Source: an uncultured Bacteroidota bacterium (lineage in GTDB: Bacteria; Bacteroidota; Bacteroidia; Chitinophagales; Chitinophagaceae). From it: 58,201 nt of DNA. Position numbers and translations under genes: made by a program. The notes beneath the pieces are model-generated. The model made no database searches. It saw only the letters and a list, made by a program, of their open reading frames with translations, and had not been told where the DNA came from. How positions within the stretch are numbered: position 1 is the first letter of the stretch; every line of letters starts with the position of its first letter. Below, in pieces: positions 35,991 to 44,192 of this stretch. Location of the stretch: the NCBI GenBank assembly GCA_903903635.1, contig CAIUZK010000145.1, positions 1-58,201 of the forward strand, in the 5' to 3' direction.

Positions 35991-36518
35991 ATGATCATGC
36001 TTAAATTCCATATTATTGCAGCCATATGCTGCAGCCTGTTATTCTCACAATGCAGCAATGCTCAAAACACTAATCCGATGGCTGATCAAAAAAACAATCC
36101 ACACTACTCCCGCACAGATAGTGCACATCTGCATGTTTCAAATGAAGAATGGAAGAAGATCTTGTCCAAAGAAGTTTACAATATAGCCCGCGAAAAGGGC
36201 ACTGAATGGGCCTTTTCGGGTAAATACTACAAAACTGATGAACGCGGTCATTACTACTGCGCCGTATGTGGTAATCCGCTTTTTATTTCAGGAGCAAAAT
36301 TTGCAAGTAGCTGTGGCTGGCCCAGCTTTTTCGAATCAATTAAACCCAACAGCGTGCGCTATATAGAAGATAACAGCCATGGCATGAACCGGACCGAGGT
36401 CGTCTGCGGCCGATGTGATTCGCACCTGGGTCATATATTCGACGATGGCCCGGCTCCCACTTACAAACGCTTCTGTATGAATTCTGCTGTACTGGATTTT
36501 GAACCGGATAATAAATAG
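35991..36518 (+). CDS. msrB: Peptide-methionine (R)-S-oxide reductase MsrB, exported
   Basis: 175 aa. A signal peptide or lipobox (CCSLLFSQC) precedes the MsrB domain. The four zinc cysteines are present in CAVCGNPL and VVCGRCDSHLGHIFDDGPAP; CGWPSF and the catalytic Cys in KRFCMNSAVLDFEP follow. It reduces methionine-R-sulfoxide in proteins, here in the envelope. Starts at 35991 or at the ATG six bases on. Also a chromosomal gene between the virion modules; it is convergent with the peptidase gene downstream. Confidence 0.93.
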   Translation: MIMLKFHIIAAICCSLLFSQCSNAQNTNPMADQKNNPHYSRTDSAHLHVSNEEWKKILSKEVYNIAREKGTEWAFSGKYYKTDERGHYYCAVCGNPLFISGAKFASSCGWPSFFESIKPNSVRYIEDNSHGMNRTEVVCGRCDSHLGHIFDDGPAPTYKRFCMNSAVLDFEPDNK

Positions 36519-36528
36519 TTTATAAAAC

Positions 36529-37467
36529 TCAGGGAGTGCTGGTTTTATAGATCAGCACTTCATTCCGTCCCCGGCTGTCTCTGCATGCCCTGTACATACC
36601 CTCGCTATTGAATGGCATTTCAATATTGCCATACTTATCTATTGCTATCAGTCCCCCTTCACCACCTATCTTCACCAGTTTATCATGCACAACCAACTGG
36701 CATGCATCCTTCAGCGACAGGCCTTTATACTCTATCAGGCAGGATATATCATAGGACACTACCGATCTGATAAATAATTCACCAACACCCGTGCAGGAGA
36801 TGGCACAGGTATTATTGTTGGCATAAGTTCCCGCACCAGGTATCGGACTATCGCCCACCCGGCCATACTTTTTATTGGTCAAGCCACCGGTACTTGTAGC
36901 TGCCGCAAGATTGCCTGCTTTATCCAGGGCCACAGCACCTACTGTGCCGTACTTTTTATCAGTATGATCCAGTTGCACCACATCCTCCTTTAGTGCCTCC
37001 TGCCATTGCTTATAGCGCTGTTCTGTGTAGAAATAAGCATCGTCTTCCATTGGCAGGTGCTGCAATCGTGCAAATTCCTCAGCTCCCTGCCCCGCAAGAA
37101 GCACATGTCCGCTATGCTGCATAACAGCCCTTGCCAGCTTTACGGGATTGCGAACATGGCTGATGCCACAAACACCACCTGCCTCAAGCGTTTTACCATA
37201 CATTATTGCGGCATCCATCTCATGCCCACCCTTATTATTGAATACGGCGCCACATCCTGCATTAAACAAAGGAAAATCTTCCAGGCTTGCCACTGCTGCT
37301 TCTACCGCATCCAGGCTACTCCCTCCTGCTTGCAATATAGCATATCCTGTATCCAATGCGGACCTAAGCCCCTGCTCATACTGTGCCTGAAGTTCAGCAG
37401 TCATGCTGCTGCGTAAAATAGTCCCTGCTCCGCCATGTATGGCTATCGAAAAATGGTTATTGCTCAC
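36529..37467 (-). CDS. Isoaspartyl peptidase / L-asparaginase (Ntn-hydrolase, threonine type)
   Basis: 312 aa from a GTG at 37467 (MSNNHFSIAIHGGAGTILRS); the frame extends upstream to a TTG at 37500 but those residues lack family similarity. The HGGAG motif near the N terminus and the autocleavage site KKYGTVGAVALDKAG (nucleophile Thr at about 175) are clear; TSTGGLTNKKYGRVGDSPIP and the GTYANN loop complete the active site. It removes isoaspartyl dipeptides and asparagine. Self-cleavage gives alpha and beta chains. No signal peptide, so cytoplasmic. Confidence 0.93.
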   Translation of the reverse strand: MSNNHFSIAIHGGAGTILRSSMTAELQAQYEQGLRSALDTGYAILQAGGSSLDAVEAAVASLEDFPLFNAGCGAVFNNKGGHEMDAAIMYGKTLEAGGVCGISHVRNPVKLARAVMQHSGHVLLAGQGAEEFARLQHLPMEDDAYFYTEQRYKQWQEALKEDVVQLDHTDKKYGTVGAVALDKAGNLAAATSTGGLTNKKYGRVGDSPIPGAGTYANNNTCAISCTGVGELFIRSVVSYDISCLIEYKGLSLKDACQLVVHDKLVKIGGEGGLIAIDKYGNIEMPFNSEGMYRACRDSRGRNEVLIYKTSTP

Positions 37468-37700
37468 TATAAAATTGATTTTTTTACAAACTCGGTACAA
37501 AGCAAGTAAAAAGTTATCTGGAGACCCTGATTTATTTTGGTATTCCGGAATGGTAATGCCTGTTTTTCACATGAAGAATATTTATTGTGAATGCACTTTT
37601 TGTAATTTATTTCACTCCACTTTTGGGCTATTCCACAAAATGCAGATTCAATAATGTCTATACTCCTGTATTTCTTTTATCTGTCACGCGTTATCCACAG

Positions 37701-37812
37701 AAAAAAAATCTATGATAGTACAGTAAGCGATCTGTCATATCCCGCCAGCGATCTGTCATGTAATTCAAAATTGTTGTTCCCGATATTACATTTCACCTTT
37801 GTCCTGCAAAAC
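37701..37812 (+). promoter_or_regulatory. Three-box regulated promoter of the terminase module
   Basis: A8 tract (37701-37708); box 1 CTATGATAG (37710-37718); box 2 CTGTCATAT (37732-37740); box 3 CTGTCATGT (37753-37761); 30 nt with TTG at 37771-37773; then TTCACCTTTGTCC ending CAAAAC (37792-37812). Box order and orientation, the 21-22 bp box spacing, the 30-nt gap and the 82-bp distance from box 1 to the core all equal those at 35028-35140. The 21-bp cores match at 17 positions. The start codon is 29 nt further on. Confidence 0.85.
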
Positions 37813-37840
37813 CCCGTATATCACCTATCAATTCGATCAC

Positions 37841-38284
37841 ATGAAAGAAGTACAATCCAATAATCGCTTTAAGAACTGGGCAAAGGATTTATATATCCAT
37901 CTTGAGAAAAGTCAGAAAGACATTGCCATTACCTTAGACATTGATGAATCTACAGTAAGAAACTGGATTACTGCCGGAAAATGGGATGGCATAAAGGAAT
38001 CTTTGCTGATCTCAAAAAAAACTCAGTTGAACCGTTTCTACAAATTGCTTGAAGAATTAAGCAGTAAGATAAAAAATGAAGATGGTAGCCTTTGCACAAA
38101 AAATATAGATACAATTACCAAGGTCACCGCTGCCATAAATAGCCTTGAAAACGAGGACTCCATGTGCCACATAATTGAAGTAGCTGAGCAATTCACCAAT
38201 TGGCTTATGCGAAAAGACATTGATTTCGCCCGCCAGGTTGCGCTTCAGTTCGACGCGTATATTGAACAGAAGCTTGCTGATTGA
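37841..38284 (+). CDS. Terminase small subunit-like protein (Mu gp27-type)
   Basis: 147 aa from the ATG at 37841. The frame upstream (from 37799) overlaps the promoter core and is excluded. The N-terminal part is a helix-turn-helix (KSQKDIAITLDIDESTVRNW), followed by ITAGKWDGIKESLLISKKTQ, the typical linker, then a helical oligomerisation region. Small terminases bind the substrate DNA and regulate the large subunit. First gene of the plus-strand module, 57 bp before the large subunit. Confidence 0.75.
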   Translation: MKEVQSNNRFKNWAKDLYIHLEKSQKDIAITLDIDESTVRNWITAGKWDGIKESLLISKKTQLNRFYKLLEELSSKIKNEDGSLCTKNIDTITKVTAAINSLENEDSMCHIIEVAEQFTNWLMRKDIDFARQVALQFDAYIEQKLAD

Positions 38285-38341
38285 CCCATCCGGAATAACG
38301 AGTAAGGATATTAGATTTTAGAACAGCATGAGTTTTATATA

Positions 38342-39970
38342 ATGAAGAACAGGAGTCAATACGCAAAACAATGGAAGCAGCATATAAAGACCATACTCGC
38401 GGCAACATACATCAAAGAAGATGAAAGTAATGAAGACAAAATAAAACGAATAATAAGCCTGGAAGCTCAGCCCGAAGAATGGTTCCGGTATTATTTCCCG
38501 CGCTACACCTTTGCACTGCCTGCAAAATTCCATACAGAAGCCACCAACCGCATTCTTGGAAACAGTGAATGGTACGAAGTCAGGCTGTGGAGCAGAGAGC
38601 TGGCTAAAAGTACAAGAACCATGATGGAAGTATTGTACCTGGTGCAGGTAGGCCATATTCCTTCCAAAACAAAAAATAAAACTATGCTCATAGACCTTAC
38701 AGCTTATGCCAAAGCAAACGATAATAGTCCGGAAGTACCTTCCCCTGACACCTCAATACCTTCAGGCAATGAGCATGGCAGGAAAAATATCCCTAAACGA
38801 TATGTACTGCTCATAAGTAACAGTGAAGATAATGCTATAAGACTCCTGTTGCCTTACAAGGCCAATCTGGAATTTAATAACCGCATCATCCAGGACTATG
38901 GCCTGCAGGAAAGTGCCGGAAACTGGCAGATGGGTGAATTTACGACCTTGAAGGGGGTAGCCTTTCGTGCACTGGGAGCCGGGCAAAGTCCGCGAGGTAC
39001 AAGAAATGAAGAGGCCAGGCCCGACATTATTTTGTTTGATGATATCGATACAGATGCCGATTGCCGGAACCCCGAAATAATTGCTAAAAAATGGCGCTGG
39101 ATAGAGGAAGCCGCCATTGGCACAAGATCCGTATCTCAACCTACTACAATTATATTTTGTGGTAACAGAATTGCCGCTGATTGCTGCATTGAACGTGCCA
39201 CTAAACTGGCCGACCACGTTGATGTGATCAACATACGCGATGCTCAGGGGAATTCCTCATGGCCAGAGAAAAATAGTAAGGCTGACATTGATCGTGTACT
39301 GAGTCAGAAAAGCTATGCTGCCGTGCAAAAAGAATATTTCAATAATCCGCTTACCGAAGGGTCGGTGTTTAAACAAATGGCATACAAGCCCGCCAGGCCG
39401 CTCGTGGACTACAAAATCCTGGTATGCTACACCGACCCTTCTTACAAAAACACCAACGACTACAAGGCCACAGTACTGGTTGGTCAATGGCAAAATGAGT
39501 TTCACATTATAAAAGCATTTGTAGCTCAAACCACTACTGCCGAAATGATCGACTGGCATTACCAGATAATGAACATGGTGGCCGGATGCAATTGTTATTA
39601 CATTATGGAACAGGTGTTTATGCAGGATGTGATTGTTAAAGAAGTAAGTGATGCAGGATTGAGAACCGGCAGAACAATTCCGGTAAAAGGGGATACACGC
39701 AAGAAACCAGACAAATTCATGCGGATCGAAAGCCTGCTGGAACCGATTCATCGCAATGGCCAGTTATACCTCAATGAGAACGAACGATACAACCCGCACA
39801 TGGAACGGCTGGCCGACCAATTCAAAAACTTTGCCCCCGGTAGCCGTGCACATGATGATGGCCCCGATGCGGTAGAAGGCGCTGTCTGGATAATAAATGA
39901 TATACTTGGCAGAGGATTAAAAGGAGGAATTGTAACCTTCGCAAAAACATCTAACGAATACCGATACTAA
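38342..39970 (+). CDS. Terminase large subunit (Mu gp28-like)
   Basis: 542 aa. ATPase: Walker A-like SRELAKST (84-91), Walker B IILFDDID (229-236), then TIIFCGNRIAADC as the coupling motif. Nuclease: first Asp in VCYTDPSYKNTNDYKATVLV, and the last acidic motif in AHDDGPDAVEGAVW (503-516). All expected catalytic residues are present, so DNA packaging and cutting should work. Residues about 108-150 are a hydrophilic insert between Walker A and the next motif. If the particle is a gene transfer agent, this enzyme fills it with chromosomal DNA. Confidence 0.92.
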   Translation: MKNRSQYAKQWKQHIKTILAATYIKEDESNEDKIKRIISLEAQPEEWFRYYFPRYTFALPAKFHTEATNRILGNSEWYEVRLWSRELAKSTRTMMEVLYLVQVGHIPSKTKNKTMLIDLTAYAKANDNSPEVPSPDTSIPSGNEHGRKNIPKRYVLLISNSEDNAIRLLLPYKANLEFNNRIIQDYGLQESAGNWQMGEFTTLKGVAFRALGAGQSPRGTRNEEARPDIILFDDIDTDADCRNPEIIAKKWRWIEEAAIGTRSVSQPTTIIFCGNRIAADCCIERATKLADHVDVINIRDAQGNSSWPEKNSKADIDRVLSQKSYAAVQKEYFNNPLTEGSVFKQMAYKPARPLVDYKILVCYTDPSYKNTNDYKATVLVGQWQNEFHIIKAFVAQTTTAEMIDWHYQIMNMVAGCNCYYIMEQVFMQDVIVKEVSDAGLRTGRTIPVKGDTRKKPDKFMRIESLLEPIHRNGQLYLNENERYNPHMERLADQFKNFAPGSRAHDDGPDAVEGAVWIINDILGRGLKGGIVTFAKTSNEYRY

Positions 39971-40177
39971 CGACTAATTATATGTGAGGCTTAACCGGGA
40001 ATCAACCATAGTGAAAGCTCCTATAGATTTCAATTGCCAGTCAAAGATCATTCCTACCAGGTAAGCTAATTTGTAAATGATCAGATAAATATTATTATCC
40101 GGTGGGATACTGAATTAGGTTGTGTCTCATTTCAAAATTTTGCAGACCTTTGCCGGGTGCATCATATGTTTTAGCTC

Positions 40178-40744
40178 ATGAAAAACAAAACTTTATTATT
40201 GCTTTTTAGCCTGCTGCTTTCACTTACCTCATTCGCCCAGAAAGAAAAAATGTCGCGTGAGGACAAAGACGAAAAGAATGCAGCCCGTATGGCGCGAATT
40301 AATAGTAAAAACGATTATGGCCTGTTCCGTAAACAGATTCAGGCTCTGAGAGAGTTTGAAGCCGAACGTCAGAAAATTCCGGCTCTGCGCAAATCCAGCA
40401 AAATGCCTGTAAAAGTGGTGGCATTTATTGATTCAAATGATAATGATGCAGAGGGCACAACCAAAACACTCATTGGCTATATCAGGCAGGATGTCGGAGA
40501 TAATTCCACCAATATGTATGAGATCATTTACGACCGCGCGCAACGCACCATTGTAAGTGTCAGACATACCCCCGAAGCTATTGAGGCAGACAGGGAATTT
40601 ATGGAAGAACAACAGGAAAAAGCATCCCCTGAGAAAAGACAACCTAAAAAAGTAATCCAGAAAAAAGCGCCTGCCGAAGATGATGACGATGAAGATGGCA
40701 AACCTGTAAAAGGAAAGAAGAAAGCCAAAGATGATGACGACTAA
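40178..40744 (+). CDS. Secreted highly charged protein of unknown function
   Basis: 188 aa. Signal peptide (MKNKTLLLLFSLLLSLTSFA), then a Lys/Asp/Glu-rich helical part, a small beta region (PVKVVAFIDSNDNDAEGTTK; YEIIYDRAQRTIVSVRH) and a very charged tail ending in KKKAKDDDD. It is not a phage protein by type; it looks like a host envelope protein set between the terminase and gp36-like genes. Own promoter likely in the 207 bp gap before it. Confidence 0.6.
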   Translation: MKNKTLLLLFSLLLSLTSFAQKEKMSREDKDEKNAARMARINSKNDYGLFRKQIQALREFEAERQKIPALRKSSKMPVKVVAFIDSNDNDAEGTTKTLIGYIRQDVGDNSTNMYEIIYDRAQRTIVSVRHTPEAIEADREFMEEQQEKASPEKRQPKKVIQKKAPAEDDDDEDGKPVKGKKKAKDDDD

Positions 40745-40857
40745 GTAATTCCTTTTATACCCGATTTTTGCTTTTATAACAACTATCCTATTCAGCTCAA
40801 CTCCTGATCTGTTATACAGTTTTAATGCCTGTACTATAATTCAAATCCCCAATAAAC

Positions 40858-41292
40858 ATGCCTATCATTACACAAACAGATCTTGCTACAAATATTTATG
40901 CAGAGATCATAAACGAAATTACCCGCTCAGATGCTTCAATAGCCGAAAAAGCAATTTCAGCAGCAGAATCTGAAGCAAAAATGTACTTAACCCGCTACGA
41001 CCTGGTACAATTATTTGGCACAAATACAGTAGCGCCGGTAATCAATGATGAGTTGCTGAAAGCCCTCGTCAAAGATCTTGCCTGCTGGCATCTTATAAGG
41101 CTATCCAATACAGGTGTCGATTATGGGGCATTCAGAACTGCTTACCTGGATGCGATTGCTGTATTGAAAAATATTCAGAGCGGCCAGGCTCAGCCACAAA
41201 ATTGGCCATATCCGGATAGTTCTGTCAATAGTATTCCTCAGGGAGACTCTGTTGCCTGGAACAGCAACCCGAAACGGGAAAATTATTATTAG
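40858..41292 (+). CDS. Mu gp36-like head-tail connector protein (DUF1320)
   Basis: 144 aa. It matches the Mu gp36/DUF1320 family: MPIITQTDLATNIYAEIINE, then SIAEKAISAAESEAKMYLTR, YDLVQLFGT and LLKALVKDLACWHLIRL. These proteins act at the head-tail joint. In Mu the gene follows the capsid gene; here it lies on the opposite strand, 16 kb from the sheath. The frame is intact. Confidence 0.8.
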   Translation: MPIITQTDLATNIYAEIINEITRSDASIAEKAISAAESEAKMYLTRYDLVQLFGTNTVAPVINDELLKALVKDLACWHLIRLSNTGVDYGAFRTAYLDAIAVLKNIQSGQAQPQNWPYPDSSVNSIPQGDSVAWNSNPKRENYY

Positions 41293-41516
41293 GTGTCTGC
41301 GCCGTATTTGTATTTTCCCAATTTTCTTCAACTGCACTTTATTACCATGTACTTTTCATACTTCGAAAAAGGCAGGGGCATTCTATATTTTCAGGCTCTT
41401 GTAAGTCCATTTCAACTGTTCTTCAGCGTAGACCTTCCTGATGTGCTTTTATTATGCCTCAACTAAGTAAATACATCTAATCAAGCTAAATAATACAATA
41501 TCCCAAAATACCCAGG

Positions 41517-41879
41517 CTATCCCATTATTTTATCACCATATCGGGCATAAAGGAAAAGCAATATTGATGCAAACGAAAAAACAAGAATTGGCGCAAGTTT
41601 GTATGGCCGGTTTTTATCTTTCGACAAGTTTTGCAGCGGTAGCATCATTAAAAAATCAATTCCAAATACAAGTAGGATAGGAAGTAAAATATAGCGGGCT
41701 CTAAATAAAATAGCCAACATAGAAATATGGGGAACCAATCCCACTAATATATAAGACAATCCGTATAAAATAAAGAGATTAAGTACCGATATGTAAGACA
41801 CAGCGAATGAAAAAGAAAATAATTTTTTCCCCGTTAATCTATATAAAATTTTATAAACATCTGCGATTAAACTTCTCAT
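41517..41879 (-). CDS. Small membrane protein of unknown function
   Basis: 120 aa from the ATG at 41879 (MRSLIADVYKILYRLTGKKL). It has three or four hydrophobic segments (about 20-40, 45-70, 100-116) and a basic loop (SKDKNRPYK). It is on the opposite strand between gp36-like and portal genes, and looks like a chromosomal gene. A holin role was considered, but the topology and strand give no support. Confidence 0.5.
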   Translation of the reverse strand: MRSLIADVYKILYRLTGKKLFSFSFAVSYISVLNLFILYGLSYILVGLVPHISMLAILFRARYILLPILLVFGIDFLMMLPLQNLSKDKNRPYKLAPILVFSFASILLFLYARYGDKIMG

Positions 41880-41975
41880 AGTCAACTTGTTAATCCAAAA
41901 TTTAGCGTGATGCAATTTAGTGATTACTTTTTAAACACAATAGCAATTTATTAACTTTTTTGAATAAAACGCCAT

Positions 41976-43103
41976 ATGATAAAATCACATAAAAATCCAG
42001 CCAGGGATAAAGACATAATAATCAACGAACTTAATATACGATCTGTAGACAGAAGCAGGAAAGATATAGCAGCATGGAGAGGTGCATTGCTTAATGCCGA
42101 ATCTGTATATTACCCTAACAGGTCCCGGTTGTACGATCTCTATGAGGATATAATTTTAGATGGACATCTGTCTGGTGTTATTTCAAAGAGAATTGATGCC
42201 GTGTTGAATAAAGAAATTTGTTTCGAAACTTCCGGCAAAAAAAACCGTGAAATGGATTCCCTCATACAGTCGACTGCCTTTCGTGAAATTATGCGAACAA
42301 TTATGGAGACTCAATTATGGGGAATTTCCGGCCTGGAGTTCATTCCTAGTAAAGAATTAACCATTGAAAGAATACCCCGGAAACATATAAAACCAGACTT
42401 AGGCATAATTGCATTCGAGCAATCAGGGCAGGAGGGCATACCCTATGCCGGCATTGATAATATCTGGGTACTTGGAGATGCAAAAGATTTAGGACTGCTT
42501 GTAAAGTGTGCACCTTACTGTCTTTATAAAAGAGGAGGAATATCCGACTGGGCTCAGTATATCGAACTATTTGGACAGCCTGTCCGTATCATAAAATATG
42601 ATTCTTATGATGAACAGACAAAAATGGAACTTAAGAAAATACTCGACGAAAGTGGAAGCTCTTTGTCTATCATGATTCCCCGGCAGGCCGATTTTGAAAT
42701 AAAAGACGGCAAACAAACTAATTGCGATGGCAACCTGCAGTTATCTTTTATTAAGGCTTTGAATGAAGAGATCTCTATAACTATACTCGGCAATACCGAG
42801 ACAACTACCAGCAGTTACAGCACCGGTTACGCACAAAGCAAAGTACACCTTGACCAGCAGTACGAAATAACCAAAAGCGACCTGGTATACACGGCATCTA
42901 TGCTCAATAATTCCCGGTTCATCAATATGCTTCAGGGCTATGGGTATCCTGTTCAGAATGGCCGTTTTGCTTTTTCAAAAGATCTGGATGTTGAATACCT
43001 TAAAACAAGGGTGGCAATTGATAAAGAAGTGGCGCAGATAATACCTATACCCGAAACCTACTGGTACGATACCTATGGCATACCTCAGGGAAATAATGCC
43101 TGA
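41976..43103 (+). CDS. Portal protein (DUF935, Mu gp29-like)
   Basis: 375 aa, shorter than Mu gp29 (about 510 aa). Portal features: DGHLSGVISKRIDAVLNKEI near the N terminus, the wing region RIPRKHIKPD, GISDWAQYIELFGQPVRIIK, and the conserved ILGNTETTTSSYSTGYAQSK followed by VHLDQQYEI. The C terminus ends soon after the clip/crown helices (PIPETYWYDTYGIPQ). A 12-mer of this protein forms the DNA gate of the head. It starts 96 bp from the divergent membrane protein gene and has its own promoter region. Confidence 0.85.
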   Translation: MIKSHKNPARDKDIIINELNIRSVDRSRKDIAAWRGALLNAESVYYPNRSRLYDLYEDIILDGHLSGVISKRIDAVLNKEICFETSGKKNREMDSLIQSTAFREIMRTIMETQLWGISGLEFIPSKELTIERIPRKHIKPDLGIIAFEQSGQEGIPYAGIDNIWVLGDAKDLGLLVKCAPYCLYKRGGISDWAQYIELFGQPVRIIKYDSYDEQTKMELKKILDESGSSLSIMIPRQADFEIKDGKQTNCDGNLQLSFIKALNEEISITILGNTETTTSSYSTGYAQSKVHLDQQYEITKSDLVYTASMLNNSRFINMLQGYGYPVQNGRFAFSKDLDVEYLKTRVAIDKEVAQIIPIPETYWYDTYGIPQGNNA

Positions 43104-43161
43104 AACCAACATTCAAATACTATACAATAGTCTTAATACGCTGTTACCTTAAATTTTCCAT

Positions 43162-43668
43162 ATGAACTCACCATTTGCCAATATCTTTCTGGCGCTGCAG
43201 CAGTACATACAAACTAACCTACCTGCCATCAAGTATATAGATCAGGATCTTGGTCAGCTTAAAAGTGGTTCACGCCCACCGGTAGCCTGGCCATGCCTGC
43301 TCATTGATTTCGAAGATTTTAATTTTGAAAATCTCTCCGAAAATGTACAGACAGCAAAAGGAGTGATAATGTTCCGGCTTGGTTTTGCACCCTACAGCAG
43401 CAGTGCCCAAACCACGCCAACGCCTTTTTTGCAACAGGCTATAAGCTACTATGATATAGAGTGGGAATTGCATAAGGCAATCCAGGGATATTCGCCCGGC
43501 GCCGACTATGGCCGGTTCATCAGGATTAGCTCCTCCACCCAAAAACGCTCAGATAGTTACCGCGTCCGCGAACTCCGCTACTCAATAGCATTCGAAGATT
43601 TCAGTACGAAAACCCAAAGGCAGTATGTTACACCTACACTAACAATTACTGATCAGATGCATTTGTAA
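43162..43668 (+). CDS. Mu gp37-like tail terminator/connector (DUF1834)
   Basis: 168 aa. It matches Mu gp37-like proteins: MNSPFANIFLALQQYIQTNL at the start, then VAWPCLLIDFEDFNFENLSE and SYRVRELRYSIAFEDFST. It probably caps the tail or joins it to the head. It lies 58 bp after the portal gene on the same strand and is the last virion gene recognised in the plus-strand module. Confidence 0.7.
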   Translation: MNSPFANIFLALQQYIQTNLPAIKYIDQDLGQLKSGSRPPVAWPCLLIDFEDFNFENLSENVQTAKGVIMFRLGFAPYSSSAQTTPTPFLQQAISYYDIEWELHKAIQGYSPGADYGRFIRISSSTQKRSDSYRVRELRYSIAFEDFSTKTQRQYVTPTLTITDQMHL

Positions 43669-43718
43669 CAGATGGCAACCTGAAAAATTCCGGTTTGCCA
43701 CCTGGGTAGAACGTATCT

Positions 43719-44027
43719 CTACCACCTTAAATGCGGCCATTTGTGCTGAAAATAATAGGTTACATGCGCTCGTTGCCTGACTGTCTGAAGCAAATCTGTA
43801 TTGTCCTGTAAAATGTGTACAATGGTATTAGGCGAAAGGAAAAATTCTGACACAAGTGTCCTGATTATTTCTTCATAGCAAATGTCCTTTTTAAGCCCGA
43901 AATATACATACCTGGCCAGCAGACATTCATTGCGTTTGTTTACCAGTTTATCATTACGGCCTTTACGTTTTACGATGCATGGCTTGTCTCCTTTTATGAT
44001 CTCATTATATATCCTTTGTCCGCGCAT
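43719..44027 (-). CDS. Small helix-turn-helix protein, possible regulator
   Basis: 102 aa from the ATG at 44027 (MRGQRIYNEIIKGDKPCIVK); a longer frame to 44093 is less likely. The basic N-terminal half (KRKGRNDKLVNKRNECLLAR) is followed by a helix-turn-helix-like segment (YEEIIRTLVSEFFLSPNTIV). Similar short proteins are widespread in Bacteroidota, and the layout recalls Mor/C-type regulators of Mu, although I see no strict match. It is convergent with the gp37-like gene, 50 bp apart. It could be the regulator of the cluster, or an unrelated chromosomal gene. Confidence 0.55.
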   Translation of the reverse strand: MRGQRIYNEIIKGDKPCIVKRKGRNDKLVNKRNECLLARYVYFGLKKDICYEEIIRTLVSEFFLSPNTIVHILQDNTDLLQTVRQRAHVTYYFQHKWPHLRW

Positions 44028-44192
44028 GGGTGATGGTATTTTGGCACAAACATAAATTGCGCTGCAATAGCATTTCACAAAAGATATCAACAAAACTTAT
44101 AGCATACAGGTATTGAATGCCTCACCCACATAAGGTTTCAGCCACTAAAATTCAGAGTGGATATTTATTTTCAATCAAAAAATATTTGAAAC

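Larger units (their letters stand above)
21444..43668. mobile_element. Mu-like contractile virion gene cluster, split in two modules; candidate gene transfer agent
   Basis: A minus-strand module (35012 to 21444) encodes protease/scaffold, capsid and the whole contractile tail. A plus-strand module (37841 to 43668) encodes terminase, gp36-like, portal and gp37-like proteins. All recognised structural frames are open. No integrase, Mu transposase, replication, immunity, holin or intact lysin gene is present, and no att-type repeats were seen at the ends. Chromosomal genes (35314-37467) lie between the modules and others (40178-40744, 41517-41879) inside the second. Identical promoter architecture at 35028-35140 and 37701-37812 ties the modules together. 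A tailocin would not need capsid, portal and terminase. A remnant prophage is the main alternative. Confidence 0.7.

Noticed and set aside
37799-37840. Earlier start for the small terminase gene
   Set aside because: The extra codons overlap the conserved promoter core at 37792-37812; the ATG at 37841 is 29 nt downstream of it and fits the family.
41347-41466. 39-codon plus-strand frame after the gp36-like gene
   Set aside because: It has an ATG but no recognisable family or support from spacing; too short to call.
41517-41879. Small membrane protein as a holin for the particle
   Set aside because: It is on the opposite strand, has no regulatory link with the virion genes, and its topology is not holin-like enough to support a call.
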